From Vibrio metoecus (GTDB lineage Bacteria; Pseudomonadota; Gammaproteobacteria; Enterobacterales; Vibrionaceae): a DNA stretch of 64,000 nt. Under the pieces are notes generated by a model. That model made no database searches, was not told the DNA's origin, and was given only the letters and a program-made list of their open reading frames with translations. Below, piece after piece: positions 48,758-58,548 of this stretch. A program made the position numbers and the translations under genes. The stretch is taken from assembly GCF_000696385.1 (NCBI RefSeq), contig NZ_JJMN01000006.1:62001-126000 (forward strand), in the 5' to 3' direction. Numbering within the stretch: position 1 is the first letter of the stretch; each line of letters begins with the position of its first letter.

Positions 48758-50461
48758 ATGACGAAAATAGTGATTATTGGTGGTGTTGCAGGTGGTGCAT
48801 CCGCAGCGGCTCGTGCTCGTCGACTCAGCGAAGACGCTGAAATCATCATGTTTGAACGTGGCCCCTATGTCTCTTTTGCCAACTGTGGCTTGCCATATCA
48901 CATCGGTGGTGACATCAAAGAACGCAGCAATTTGCTGCTGCAAACGCCAGAGAGTTTTTTAGCGCGTTTTAATGTGGATGTGCGCACCATGAATGAAGTG
49001 TTGCGCGTAAATCGTGCGGCAAAAACCATTACCGTACGTAATCTGCTCGACCAATCTGAGTATGATGAAAGCTATGATTTTCTTCTGCTTTCTCCTGGTG
49101 CAGGCCCAATCGTGCCACCTATCCCTGGGATTCAAAACCCACTGACTCATTCGCTGCGTAACATTCCAGATATGGATAAGATCATCCAAACGCTGCAAAT
49201 GAATAAGCCAGAACATGCCACCGTGGTTGGCGGGGGTTTTATCGGTTTGGAAATGATGGAAGCCTTCCATCACCTTGGGATCAAAACCACGCTGATTGAA
49301 ATGGCCGATCAAGTGATGACACCCGTCGATCGCGAAATGGCGGGCTTTGCTCACGCTGAAATTCGCGCCAAAGGTATCGACCTGCGTTTAGGCGTTGCTT
49401 TGAAATCGGTCGAATACAGACCCGCCGCCACGTTACCGAGCACGGAATCTGGTGAATCCCTTGAGCATAAACACGTGGAAGGCGAACTGGATTTGGTGCT
49501 CAGTAATGGTGACACCCTAACTACCGACATTTTGATCATGGCGATTGGTGTCCGCCCAGAAACCAAACTGGCCGCGGAAGCCGGTTTGCAGCTCGGTGAA
49601 CTCGGTGGTATTTGGGTCAACGAGCAGATGCAAACCAGCGATCCAGCGATTTATGCAGTCGGTGATGCGGTTGAAGAGAAAGATTTTGTGACAGGTAAGC
49701 AAACGCTGGTTCCACTGGCGGGGCCTGCTAACCGTCAAGGTCGTATGGCCGCAGATAACATGCTTGGTCGTAATGAAAGTTACCAAGGTACGCAAGGCAC
49801 CGCGATTTGTAAGATCTTCGATTTAGCGGTGGCTTCGACCGGTAAAAACGAGAAGCAGCTAAAACGTGAAGGCATGGCTTACGAAAAAGTGTATGTACAC
49901 ACCGCAAGCCATGCGAGCTACTATCCGGGGGCGGAAGTCGTGTCGTTCAAGATGTTGTTTGATCCACAAACAGGCAAAATCTTCGGCGCACAAGCCGTGG
50001 GTAAAGATGGCATCGATAAGCGTATCGATGTGATGGCAGTAGCACAGCGTGCGGGCATGACGGTTGAGCAGTTACAGCACCTTGAACTGACCTACGCTCC
50101 ACCGTTTGGTAGCGCGAAAGATGTGATTAACCAAGCCGCCTTTGTCGCGACTAACCTAATGAAAGGCGATGCTAAAGCGATTCATTTTGATGAGATTGAT
50201 AGCCTCACCGATGATCAAGTGTTGCTCGATGTGCGTAACCCGATGGAGTTACAAAACGTGGGTTACTTGCCGGGTGCAATCAACATTCCTGTTGACCAGT
50301 TGCGCCAACGCATGAATGAGCTGCCAAAAGACAAAGAGATTGTGATTTATTGCCAAGTAGGGTTACGCGGTAACGTAGCGTACCGTCAACTGGCCAATAA
50401 CGGCTTTAAAGCACGCAATTTGATTGGTGGTTATCGTACTTATAAGTTCGCCAAAGCTTAA
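48758..50461 (+). CDS. CoA-disulfide reductase fused to a rhodanese domain
   Basis: 567-residue FAD enzyme: FAD motif IIGGVAGGASAAARARRL, the single active-site Cys C43 in SFANCGLPYHIGG, an NAD motif ATVVGGGFIGLEMMEA, FAD motif IYAVGDAVE, and a C-terminal rhodanese domain (about 465-567) with active-site loop YCQVGLRG. Such CoADR-Rhd proteins reduce CoA or glutathione persulfides and fit the local sulfur cluster. Ribosome site ttggagtaact. Confidence 0.92.
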   Translation: MTKIVIIGGVAGGASAAARARRLSEDAEIIMFERGPYVSFANCGLPYHIGGDIKERSNLLLQTPESFLARFNVDVRTMNEVLRVNRAAKTITVRNLLDQSEYDESYDFLLLSPGAGPIVPPIPGIQNPLTHSLRNIPDMDKIIQTLQMNKPEHATVVGGGFIGLEMMEAFHHLGIKTTLIEMADQVMTPVDREMAGFAHAEIRAKGIDLRLGVALKSVEYRPAATLPSTESGESLEHKHVEGELDLVLSNGDTLTTDILIMAIGVRPETKLAAEAGLQLGELGGIWVNEQMQTSDPAIYAVGDAVEEKDFVTGKQTLVPLAGPANRQGRMAADNMLGRNESYQGTQGTAICKIFDLAVASTGKNEKQLKREGMAYEKVYVHTASHASYYPGAEVVSFKMLFDPQTGKIFGAQAVGKDGIDKRIDVMAVAQRAGMTVEQLQHLELTYAPPFGSAKDVINQAAFVATNLMKGDAKAIHFDEIDSLTDDQVLLDVRNPMELQNVGYLPGAINIPVDQLRQRMNELPKDKEIVIYCQVGLRGNVAYRQLANNGFKARNLIGGYRTYKFAKA

Positions 50462-50492
50462 ATCACCCTTTAAGATTCGGACAAAATATCCC

Positions 50493-50528
50493 TCAGCCAG
50501 TACCTCAATACTGGCTGATTTTTTTTAT
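50493..50528 (+). terminator. Terminator after the CoA-disulfide reductase gene
   Basis: A 10-bp perfect stem (TCAGCCAGTA 50493-50502, TACTGGCTGA 50509-50518) followed by a long T-run. It lies between convergent genes. Confidence 0.92.
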
Positions 50529-50530
50529 GC

Positions 50531-52279
50531 TCACGTCAGATCAGCAAGATACTTCTGCGCCGCTTCTTTCCCCATGTATTTACCAAGCGTTTTTAGTGGT
50601 ACTTGCTTTAAATTCACCACAATTAAACCATCCAACGCATCGTTGAACGCAGGGTCAACATTAAAGCAGACTAACTTACCATTCATGCCGAGGTATTGGC
50701 GCAATAGCACAGGCAACCCATTACCCTGCTCCATTCGTGCAATCACTTTTGACAGTAAAGATACACTGGCAAGTGCCGATAATAAGCTTTTTTGCCAGAA
50801 CACTTCCGCCCCTACCCGTAATGGTGTCGACGGGTTAACCAATGCGGCTTTATTTTGATCATAGTGATGGATCGATAACGTCGCCGCCATCAATTGTCGA
50901 GCCGCTGGGCTGTAATCATTGCTGATACTGACTGGTCCGAACAAATGGGTATAACGCGGGTTCAGTTCTACGAAACGCGCAATGCCTTTCCAGAGTAAAA
51001 GCAACGAGTTGAGATTGCGTTGATACTGTTCTGCCACCACTGAGCGCCCAAGCTCAATCGCATTATCTAAGGTCGCCAAAAATGCTTGGTCATACTGAAA
51101 CAAACTACGCGAATAGAGGCCTTGTAACCCTTTTTCCGCCAAAATTCTATCCACAAGCCCCATGCGGTATGCACCCACTAGCTCGCTTTTATCTCGGTTC
51201 CAAACGAACAGTTGCCAATAATGTTGATCATACGTATCGACATCACAGGCATGCCCACTACCTTCACCCACCGCTCGGAAACTGATTTCACGCACACGAC
51301 CAATCTCTTGCATCATGCGGGGAATGTGCGTTGAAGGTACGCAGTATACCGTGAATTCGCCCTGTTCTAGCAACGTCGCTTGCTGCTCTAATTGGGCTAG
51401 TTCTGCGACGAGATCAGCTTTGGACACAGGCTCAATCACCGGAGTAGCAAAAGTGACTTTTGCCAGTTCGGGTTGGCCATGCGGGCTCATCAAATAGGTG
51501 TTGAGCCGCAAGTAATTCACCACATCTTCATCTTGCGTGAACTCTTTCAGTTCTGAATAAGGAATCGGCTGACCAATACTGAGTGAAATGGTGCTCGCGC
51601 TTTTATTCAACAGCTCTCTACCTAGCATGGCGGTACGCAATAGAGGATGAATCTTTCCTGCGCGATAAAACCAAGGGCTATTACGACCATTGATGTAAAT
51701 CGGCACACACGTCGCTTGGCTGCGCTGAATGAATTTCGCAACGGATTGACTCCAACGAATATCACTCAACTGCCCTGTTTCTTTCTGTGGTGTCGAAACT
51801 TCCCCAGCGGGAAATACGATCAATACGCCACCTTCAGTCAAATGACGGTGGGCTTCACGAATGCCTCGTGCATTGGTTTTACTCGCTTGCGCGCCATTAA
51901 ACACATCCACGCCAATGAAGAGTGGATCGATTTCTGGCAGACGTTTGAGTAACTGGTTGGCAAGCACTTTCACATCTTTGCGTACCTGCCCAACCAGATC
52001 CGCAAGGATCACGCCTTCAATCGCCCCTAGTGGATGGTTAGCCACAATCACTACCGGTCCCTGCTTAGGTATTTGCTCGATGCTGCCTCTATCGACTTGA
52101 TACTGCACATTCAAAGCATCTAGGGTATAGCGCATGAACTCAAAGCCATCATGCGTTGTAGGGCGTTGTTGATAGTAACGTTCTAGCTTGCTTAAGCCTG
52201 TGGCTAACTCGACCCCTTTTTCTATCACTCCAAACGGGGTGAAGCGCGGTAAGCGAAATGGATGTGTTTGTACCATCAA
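50531..52279 (-). CDS. Acyltransferase fusion, OlsF-like (PlsC-type plus OlsB/GNAT-type)
   Basis: 582-residue protein with two parts. Residues ~1-290 are a PlsC-type O-acyltransferase (ANHPLGAIEGVILADL, VFPAGEVST, VPIYINGRNS). Residues ~310-582 look like an OlsB-type N-acyltransferase (FTVYCVPSTHIPRMMQEIGRVREISFRAVGEG, then VGAYRMGL, LGRSVVAEQYQ). This order is that of OlsF, the bifunctional ornithine-lipid synthase. The acyltransferase motif is NHPxGxxEG rather than plain HX4D, as in the hemolysin-like branch. The last gene of a seven-gene minus operon. Confidence 0.78.
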   Translation of the reverse strand: MMVQTHPFRLPRFTPFGVIEKGVELATGLSKLERYYQQRPTTHDGFEFMRYTLDALNVQYQVDRGSIEQIPKQGPVVIVANHPLGAIEGVILADLVGQVRKDVKVLANQLLKRLPEIDPLFIGVDVFNGAQASKTNARGIREAHRHLTEGGVLIVFPAGEVSTPQKETGQLSDIRWSQSVAKFIQRSQATCVPIYINGRNSPWFYRAGKIHPLLRTAMLGRELLNKSASTISLSIGQPIPYSELKEFTQDEDVVNYLRLNTYLMSPHGQPELAKVTFATPVIEPVSKADLVAELAQLEQQATLLEQGEFTVYCVPSTHIPRMMQEIGRVREISFRAVGEGSGHACDVDTYDQHYWQLFVWNRDKSELVGAYRMGLVDRILAEKGLQGLYSRSLFQYDQAFLATLDNAIELGRSVVAEQYQRNLNSLLLLWKGIARFVELNPRYTHLFGPVSISNDYSPAARQLMAATLSIHHYDQNKAALVNPSTPLRVGAEVFWQKSLLSALASVSLLSKVIARMEQGNGLPVLLRQYLGMNGKLVCFNVDPAFNDALDGLIVVNLKQVPLKTLGKYMGKEAAQKYLADLT

Positions 52280-52725
52280 ATCCCCCCGAGAATGTTGCGT
52301 AGGCTACTGTTGACTGACCGCCAATCACGTAACGTGAGATACACACCGCACAGCCAAACTAAGCAAGCCATGATGAATAACAATCCACCATCCGTACCTA
52401 TCATTTCCCCGACTTCATTGAATTCTGGCATCACCACACCTAACGGAGTGAAAAGGTGGAAAAATATCGCGCCACTCATGATGCCAACACTCATGAGTGC
52501 CCCAACCCCATGCCAGCGAGTGAACAATAAAATTGAGGCAATCAACTCCGCACTACCAATCAGGTAAGCCCCCCAATCGCCAAACCAAGTGAACCCAGAC
52601 CATCCACCTAAGGTTTTAAAAATAAACTGGGTTTCATAGGAGCCGGAGAATTTATAAAACAGCGATTGCACAAACACAAAAGCAATGAATATCGCGGGCA
52701 GAGTTTTACTGAGTCGAAGTTTCAT
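52276..52725 (-). CDS. DoxX-like four-helix membrane protein
   Basis: 149-residue protein with four hydrophobic segments (IFIAFVFVQSLFYKFSG, YLIGSAELIASILLF, ALMSVGIMSGAIFFHL, GGLLFIMACLVWLCGVYL), the pattern of DoxX/DUF-type integral proteins. Overlaps the OlsF-like start by 4 bases, so translation is coupled. Function unknown. Confidence 0.75.
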   Translation of the reverse strand: MKLRLSKTLPAIFIAFVFVQSLFYKFSGSYETQFIFKTLGGWSGFTWFGDWGAYLIGSAELIASILLFTRWHGVGALMSVGIMSGAIFFHLFTPLGVVMPEFNEVGEMIGTDGGLLFIMACLVWLCGVYLTLRDWRSVNSSLRNILGGI

Positions 52726-52728
52726 GGT

Positions 52729-53172
52729 TTATTCCTTACCAATTAACGTTGGCCAGTTTTTATTGGCTTGTTCGATATGATGTGCGCGATCTTTATCCCA
52801 TAATCCTTTGATTTTTTTGTCGTAGTTCAGGTATAGCTTACCGTCTTCGACCGCCCAATATTGCGGGTCCCCTGGAGCAAAATCATTCTTCTCAGACACC
52901 GCCCAAGCACAATATCCACCAAATTGCGGAGCGTACTTTTCAGGATCTGCCACGAAGGAATCAAGGTTTTGTTGAGAAGAGAAAAACCACTGCGCCCCTT
53001 TGTACTCGGTTTTAAATTGTGACAACCCTTTCACGGGTTTGTTTTCGGTGAAGTAGGCAACGGTATCGTAACCATCTAGCGCTTTATTACTGAAAATACC
53101 TGTGTAAATTTGATCTTGTGCGATAACCAAACTACTGAAAAAAAGCATGGCTAAGCCAATCCAATATTTCAT
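52729..53172 (-). CDS. Exported YHS-domain protein
   Basis: 147-residue protein with a signal peptide (MKYWIGLAMLFFSSLVIAQ) and a YHS domain: ALDGYDTVAYFTENKPVKG, FFSSQQNLDSFVADPEKYAPQFGGYCAWAVS. Such proteins may bind metal through the Tyr-His/Cys site. The start is the ATG at 53172, preceded by aaggagttcaca; the frame runs further upstream (to 53385) only as an overlap with the NRDE gene. Confidence 0.82.
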   Translation of the reverse strand: MKYWIGLAMLFFSSLVIAQDQIYTGIFSNKALDGYDTVAYFTENKPVKGLSQFKTEYKGAQWFFSSQQNLDSFVADPEKYAPQFGGYCAWAVSEKNDFAPGDPQYWAVEDGKLYLNYDKKIKGLWDKDRAHHIEQANKNWPTLIGKE

Positions 53173-53183
53173 TGTGAACTCCT

Positions 53184-53930
53184 TTACGATACAAGCGAAA
53201 CCCGTTGTGGGAATTGATATTGCGGATGTTGCAATATCTGTTCTGTCAGTTGTGATGGGCGACCAGGGACATAACTCATCCCCAAATTCCCGCCACTGAC
53301 ATGGATATGAGTAAAACTCACTGTGTGAGCATCTTCCCGCTGCATCGCCACTGAAAGATGCGAAAATAGCGGATGTTGATGGCAATGGAAGGCCAGCAGC
53401 TTTTGTGGTGTCACACCTTTTGTGGTCATCGAATGATAAATCTGCGTGCGATAACGCTGTACCTCGGCCAACGCCACCCCTGAAGAGAAGAGTGGCGATG
53501 AGGTCGCACCATACACAAACTGCTCACCATCCCAAGCATAAGCAAACACATCACCTTGCTTCCGAGTGAGTAACGGATCGAAAGCGAGCAGAGTAAACGG
53601 CGCAAACTGAGCCAAATTCAAAGACGCAAAAGCCAAGGTCACCTGCTCAACATCAGATAAGCTTGCCAGCGATTTGAGTAATAACCCACGGCTGATCAAT
53701 GGCCCGGCAGGCACTTTGCCCTGATAGTTATTGAGCAAGCAAAGTGATAATCCGAACTCATTCAGGCTGATCCAACTGCCTTGCCCTTGCGGATCCAACG
53801 GCATCAGTACAGACGTTTCCTGCAGCTCATACGGTTTAGGTGGTAATGCGAGAGCACGGCTTCGTTGCTCATCTCGATTAAAAAACACCTGATAGCCAGT
53901 ATCGCTGAGATACCAAGTCACCGAGCACAT
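53184..53930 (-). CDS. NRDE-family protein (TANGO2-like)
   Basis: 248-residue protein starting MCSVTWYL, with an N-terminal Cys after Met removal as in Ntn-hydrolase-like proteins, and the diagnostic FFNRDEQRSR motif. TANGO2/NRDE proteins are linked to membrane lipid or heme handling, but the chemistry is unsettled. It starts at the stop of the DinB gene (1-base overlap). Confidence 0.8.
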   Translation of the reverse strand: MCSVTWYLSDTGYQVFFNRDEQRSRALALPPKPYELQETSVLMPLDPQGQGSWISLNEFGLSLCLLNNYQGKVPAGPLISRGLLLKSLASLSDVEQVTLAFASLNLAQFAPFTLLAFDPLLTRKQGDVFAYAWDGEQFVYGATSSPLFSSGVALAEVQRYRTQIYHSMTTKGVTPQKLLAFHCHQHPLFSHLSVAMQREDAHTVSFTHIHVSGGNLGMSYVPGRPSQLTEQILQHPQYQFPQRVSLVS

Positions 53931-54472
53931 TACGCGTTGCCTCGTAAGAAAGTCGCTGTCGCAGGGGCGATGCCAAACGCACTAGCGGTTTCGACATCAA
54001 GTAAGCTGGTCACCACTTTGGCCATCGCGAAATGGTGATTGGCATGCAAGGCTGCAAACGCCAATTCACGCTCTAAGGTGGAATGAAACGTACAGCTTTC
54101 GGTTTGTGATAGCGAAACCTCCGTCACCACATCAATCTCCAGCGTTGGAGGCATATTCTGTTCCGACTCCAGCCAAGCAATCAGACCATCGATTTCACTC
54201 AGGGCCACTTCTCGCGAAGATTCAACGGGATGACCGCGACGACGTTGGTTGTAATCCACCGTATTGGGAGCGGCTCGCAACGCGTGGAAAATATCTAACC
54301 AGTGGCGAAAATGTTGGCCAATACTGCTGCTGACATAAGGTTCAGCAATATAGGTGTAATGTTCATCTTGAATACCATTTAGAAAATCACGACCTTGTTC
54401 TAATGTCTCTAAGCAACCATGGATAGCAGCAGAGTAATGGTATGGTTGGGCTAAATTGGTCACAGCAAGCAT
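53930..54472 (-). CDS. DinB-family protein
   Basis: 180-residue four-helix protein of the DinB/YfiT type. Metal-type histidines appear in SIGQHFRHWLDIFHAL and FAALHANHHFAMAKVV. DinB-like proteins include thiol-dependent transferases; the substrate here is unknown. I chose the ATG at 54472, with aaaggggatttt upstream; the frame stays open to 54589, overlapping the ATP-grasp gene, with no ribosome site there. Confidence 0.75.
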   Translation of the reverse strand: MLAVTNLAQPYHYSAAIHGCLETLEQGRDFLNGIQDEHYTYIAEPYVSSSIGQHFRHWLDIFHALRAAPNTVDYNQRRRGHPVESSREVALSEIDGLIAWLESEQNMPPTLEIDVVTEVSLSQTESCTFHSTLERELAFAALHANHHFAMAKVVTSLLDVETASAFGIAPATATFLRGNA

Positions 54473-54540
54473 AAAATCCCCTTTCCTATTTGTTTCTGGT
54501 TCAGCATGTTTGAACCAATATTTCTGATTCACGCTTTGAG

Positions 54541-55674
54541 TTAGTCGGTTTCTGGATAGTGGCGAATCAATTGTTTTTCTTCTTTCCAAGCTCGCAATAA
54601 ATCACGCAAGCTAGGGGGGTGATGGCCACGCTTTTTCTGTTCAGCACCAATGGCATACAAAATTCGGTACTGCTTGAGCAACATGGCAAAAATTTCATGC
54701 AATCGAGTTTCACGATCCCAAATGTGCGCGGCTTCGCTACTGGCTCCATTGACTTCTAAAATGGTGAACGCTTCACCACGCATCAGTGCATCAATATTGC
54801 TGAACTTCACATCCAACCGCCCGTAGTGAAAACCGGGGAAATCATCAAATATCGCATCTAACTGATGTACTAAAGCAGGTGTGATATAGCGATTGCCATT
54901 ACGGAAAATAGAACCTCGGCTATGGCTGCCCGCAAACGCCAATTGAAACTCTTCACCCACAGGAACTACCCAGTCCAGCTTGTCGGGGTGGCGTGGTAAA
55001 TAGAGATGAGCAAGCTGCCCTGCACGTGGGCAAGCCAAAATCAGCTCACGCAAAGTACGCACCCCATCTCCCACTACGCTTGGAGCGTATTTCAGCGTCA
55101 TCGAGATAATTTGCCCATGAACTTCACCCGGAAAGCGCACATAAAAGATCCCTGCTTCGGCACGATACGGCGCTTTTTGCTGCAAAAGGAAACGTGCATG
55201 GGGCGGGAATCGTCGAAGGTAATCACTCAGCTGTGCTACGTTTTGAATCAGCTTTACTCCAACCCCACGACAACCTAAATCGGGTTTAGCCACCAGTGGA
55301 AAATTCAGCCCCGCTTCCTCTAAACGCTCTGTAATCATGTCTAGCTGATCCGAGGTGGGTAAATTATTCACCGTGCAAGTGATAAATGGCGAGATCCAAC
55401 CACGAGCCTTCGCACCGGCTAAACTCAAAATATCGTGTTTAGACTCTCCCACCATCCCGCTCAAGCGAATTGAAGGATTCGCGACTAACGGCAACCGCCA
55501 GTCTCGGTAATAAAGGCCTTGCACCAAACTTTGCAACACGACCGGAGTGTAAAAAAACCAACTGGGCAAAAACTCAAAAGGCGAAATGACCCGATCAGTA
55601 TCAGCCTCTAATAGAGGCATTCCGGCATTAACTTTGTGGTCCGCGATATAAGAGACAGAAGAGAAAGCTGTCAT
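54541..55674 (-). CDS. ATP-grasp-family ligase of unknown substrate
   Basis: 377-residue protein with ATP-grasp features: FPLVAKPDLGCRGVGVKLI (phosphate-binding Gly-rich loop, about 127-145), RFLLQQKAPYRAEAGIFYVR, HYGRLDVKFSNID and metal-binding AFTILEVNGASSEAAHIWD. It resembles D-Ala-D-Ala-ligase-like proteins, but the N-terminal domain is unusual (SPFEFLPSWFFYTPVV). It would join a carboxylate to an amine or thiol. ATGA overlap of its start with the DedA stop shows coupling. Confidence 0.8.
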   Translation of the reverse strand: MTAFSSVSYIADHKVNAGMPLLEADTDRVISPFEFLPSWFFYTPVVLQSLVQGLYYRDWRLPLVANPSIRLSGMVGESKHDILSLAGAKARGWISPFITCTVNNLPTSDQLDMITERLEEAGLNFPLVAKPDLGCRGVGVKLIQNVAQLSDYLRRFPPHARFLLQQKAPYRAEAGIFYVRFPGEVHGQIISMTLKYAPSVVGDGVRTLRELILACPRAGQLAHLYLPRHPDKLDWVVPVGEEFQLAFAGSHSRGSIFRNGNRYITPALVHQLDAIFDDFPGFHYGRLDVKFSNIDALMRGEAFTILEVNGASSEAAHIWDRETRLHEIFAMLLKQYRILYAIGAEQKKRGHHPPSLRDLLRAWKEEKQLIRHYPETD

Positions 55675-56252
55675 GCGATTTCCTTAATAACTTTGGCGCT
55701 TAATAAACGATTAAAACCGAGCAACAACACAACCAATAAACACAACCATCCCCAGCGGTATTCACTGGCCTGAAACCAAACTTGACTACCTAATTGATAA
55801 ATGGTGAAAAAAATCAACACCGTCCACAGTGCGGTAGCCACTAACACCGCCGTTAAAAACAATCGCAAAGGCATGGCCACATAACCACTTAACGTAAAGC
55901 CCACCGTGCGTAATCCTGGAATAAAACGAATAACAAAAAGATTAATAAACGGTCTTTGTAATAAACGACGACGAACGAGTCGAAAGTAAGGATTGGTCAA
56001 TAACCGATAGCGCACCGCTCGAAAATATCGGCAATAACGCCCGAGGTAATACAGTGCTACATCTCCCGTCGCAATTCCCACAAACACCGCTATTAGCGCC
56101 ACCGGTAACGAAGTGATATGTTGGCTGGCCAGTCCCGCAGCGGTCACGATCGCGACATCCTCCAATAAATAAGAGAGCAAAACGATGCCAATAAATACCC
56201 AAATTGGCGAATCACTGTGCACGCTTATCCATTGGCTTAGGGCTGCATCCAT
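55671..56252 (-). CDS. DedA-family membrane protein
   Basis: 193-residue polytopic protein with DedA motifs: VFVGIATGDVALYYLGRYC, RFIPGLRTVGFTLSGYVAMPLRLFL. DedA proteins are lipid-carrier flippases or related exporters, including undecaprenyl-phosphate and phosphatidylethanolamine scramblases. First gene of the seven-gene minus operon. Confidence 0.85.
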   Translation of the reverse strand: MDAALSQWISVHSDSPIWVFIGIVLLSYLLEDVAIVTAAGLASQHITSLPVALIAVFVGIATGDVALYYLGRYCRYFRAVRYRLLTNPYFRLVRRRLLQRPFINLFVIRFIPGLRTVGFTLSGYVAMPLRLFLTAVLVATALWTVLIFFTIYQLGSQVWFQASEYRWGWLCLLVVLLLGFNRLLSAKVIKEIA

Positions 56253-56502
56253 AAATCATTCCGTCATAACTATTCACTCTACTTATTACTCTAGACCGTA
56301 ACTGACTAATTAAAATTTCATGACGTGATTAAATGTGCCAAACCATCTTGGTCAATCGAGCGAAAGAGGCTTGAGTCCTTTGCGCCACAATTGGTGGTAA
56401 AAGAAGCGATAAACGTGCGCAAAACAGCAATTTGTCGCTGTTGTATTGACATTTTGGGATAAGTTTTTAGCATGGCATTTTTCACTCTAATGAGAATTTT
56501 CC

Positions 56503-56940
56503 ATGTCTGAGACAAACCAAACCGAAACACCAAAAGTGGATCTCGAATCCATCTCTCCTGAACTACGTCAGGTTCTAGAGTTTGATCAGGTGCCTGAAGC
56601 AATGTTCCACATGGTGACTTCAATCCATGAAGTTTCTGAAGAAGTGGTTCGTGAAGCATGGGATTCACTGCCAGCGAGCGCGCAAAACATTCTGGATAAC
56701 TTTGAACAGTTCCACGCGCTAATTTCAGTAAGCCAAGCCTTTGCTGGCCTGAATGTGATGGAAGAGTTCCCAACTCTGAACCTTCCTAAAGACATGAGCG
56801 AAGAAGACAAAGACGCGTACCGCGCTCAATTGCTTGATCAAGTGCTACACAACTGTGTGAAAGACATGGTTAAGCAGATCAAAAAAGCCCGCCGCGACCC
56901 AATTCTGAAGCGTGATTTCAAAGACGTATTTGCTAAGTAA
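56503..56940 (+). CDS. DUF3069-family protein
   Basis: 145-residue acidic, helical protein (MSETNQTETPKVDLESISPELRQVLEF..., ending RRDPILKRDFKDVFAK), matching the DUF3069 family common in vibrios. No known function. Ribosome site is weak (tgagaattttcc). The opposite-strand ORF across it is a shadow. Confidence 0.8.
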   Translation: MSETNQTETPKVDLESISPELRQVLEFDQVPEAMFHMVTSIHEVSEEVVREAWDSLPASAQNILDNFEQFHALISVSQAFAGLNVMEEFPTLNLPKDMSEEDKDAYRAQLLDQVLHNCVKDMVKQIKKARRDPILKRDFKDVFAK

Positions 56941-57107
56941 GTAAACCTAGCCCTCATGCACATTCGTGTTTGAAAGGCAAAAAGATAACTAAGGAGCGCC
57001 AAAGCGCTCCTTTCGTTTTTCTATCTTTCAGAGATTCACCTTGGTATTGAACTATCAAAAAAGCCCACTCAAAGAGTGGGCTGCGTAGCCAATATAGGGG
57101 GAGGCAG

Positions 57108-58548
57108 TTACGCTGTTACCTGAGCCGCTTGTTTGGTTTTTTCACGCATCGCAAGCAGGACAGTCAACGCAAAGGCAGCCACAAATGAGATCGCCATACC
57201 CATGATGTAGTAACCAATTTGCTGTGGATTAATCGAAATGATCCCTGGCAAACCAGCCGCGCCTAGCGCTTGGGCTTTTACATTGAATAAGGTGATGAAA
57301 GCACTGGCTAAAGCCGCACCACAGATGGCAGCAATAAACGGATAACGCAATTTCAAATTCACGCCAAACATGGCGGGTTCAGTGATCCCCAACAGCGCGG
57401 TCACACCAGAAGGAATCGCGACCCCTTTGAGTTTGGTCTCTTTCGTCATCACACCCACAGCTAAAGCCGCGGCGCCCTGCGCAATGTTAGACATCGCAGC
57501 GATAGGGAAAATAAAGGTGCCACCCGTGGTCACGATATCGGCAAGTAGCTGAGTTTCTATCGCAATAAAGCTATGGTGCATCCCAGTGATCACAAAAGGA
57601 GCATAGATAAAGCCAAACAGTGCACCACCAACAAATCCTGCCGAGTCGTACAGCCAGTTCAGTGCATCTCCCAACATGAAGCCGACATCACGCGTTAACG
57701 GGCCGACCAAAGTAAAGGTCAGAAAACCCGTGATAAAAATCGCCAGCATGGGGGTAAGCAAGTTATCCAGTACGGACGGTACGATTTTGCGTAAGCCGTT
57801 TTCAATTTTGGCCAGAATGTAAGCGGAAACCAGCACGGGCAATACCGAGCCTTGATAACCGACTTTTTCGATTTCAAAACCGAGAATATTCCAAGTTGGA
57901 ACGGTGCCAGATACGGATGCACTGCCAAAACCCCAGCCGTTCAAGAGATCGGGATGCACCATCAGCATACCCAGCGCAGCGCCCAAAAAGGGGTTACCGC
58001 CAAACTTGCGCGAGGCAGAAAAAGCCAACAATACGGGTAAATAGACAAAAGGGGCATTCGCGAAGGTATTGATCATGCTCGCGAGATCAGCCAATCCCGG
58101 ATTGGCATCAATCAAAGATTGGCCTTCAATAAACAGTCCCGGTGCAGTCAATACGTTGAACAGTCCCATCAATAAACCACCGGCCTACAATCGCGGGGAT
58201 GATAGGGACAAAAATATCGGACAATCCCTTTACTGCGCGCTGTACCCAATTCTGCTTTTCGGCACCCACGGAAGCGACATCATTGGTTGACATCTCAACC
58301 AAACCGGTCAATTTCGCCATCTCAGCATAGACTTGGTTGACAATGCCTGAGCCGAAAATGATTTGATACTGCCCGGCGACCTTAAATTGTCCTTTGACAC
58401 CTTGCAGTGATTCAATGGCGCTCTCATTAATTTGCGTTTCATCGTTAAGCACTAAACGTAAACGAGTCGCGCAGTGCGCGAGTGCTTGGATATTACTTTT
58501 GCCACCCAAGCTCTCAAGAAGTTGTTTTGCTATGACTGGATAGTCCAT
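57108..58548 (-). pseudogene. scrA: Sucrose-specific PTS enzyme IIBC, frame broken as written
   Basis: Imports and phosphorylates sucrose to sucrose-6-phosphate. The IIB domain (residues 1-85) has the phospho-cysteine C26 in LAHCATRLRLVL; the IIC domain (about 105-479) has ten-odd membrane helices with FVITGMHHSFIAIE and GITEPAMFGVNLKLRYPF. One inserted base at 58184/58185 (minus-strand GTAGGCCGGTGG for GTAGCCGGTGG) breaks the frame at PAIVAGGLLMGLFNVL; the repaired protein is 479 residues. IIA must be supplied by another gene. Confidence 0.9.

Noticed and set aside
53173..53385. N-terminal extension of the YHS protein
   Set aside because: The extension overlaps the NRDE gene and precedes a clear signal peptide and ribosome site at the internal ATG.
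56318..56773. 151-codon minus-strand ORF opposite the DUF3069 gene
   Set aside because: The plus-strand frame matches a known vibrio family; the minus frame has no support.
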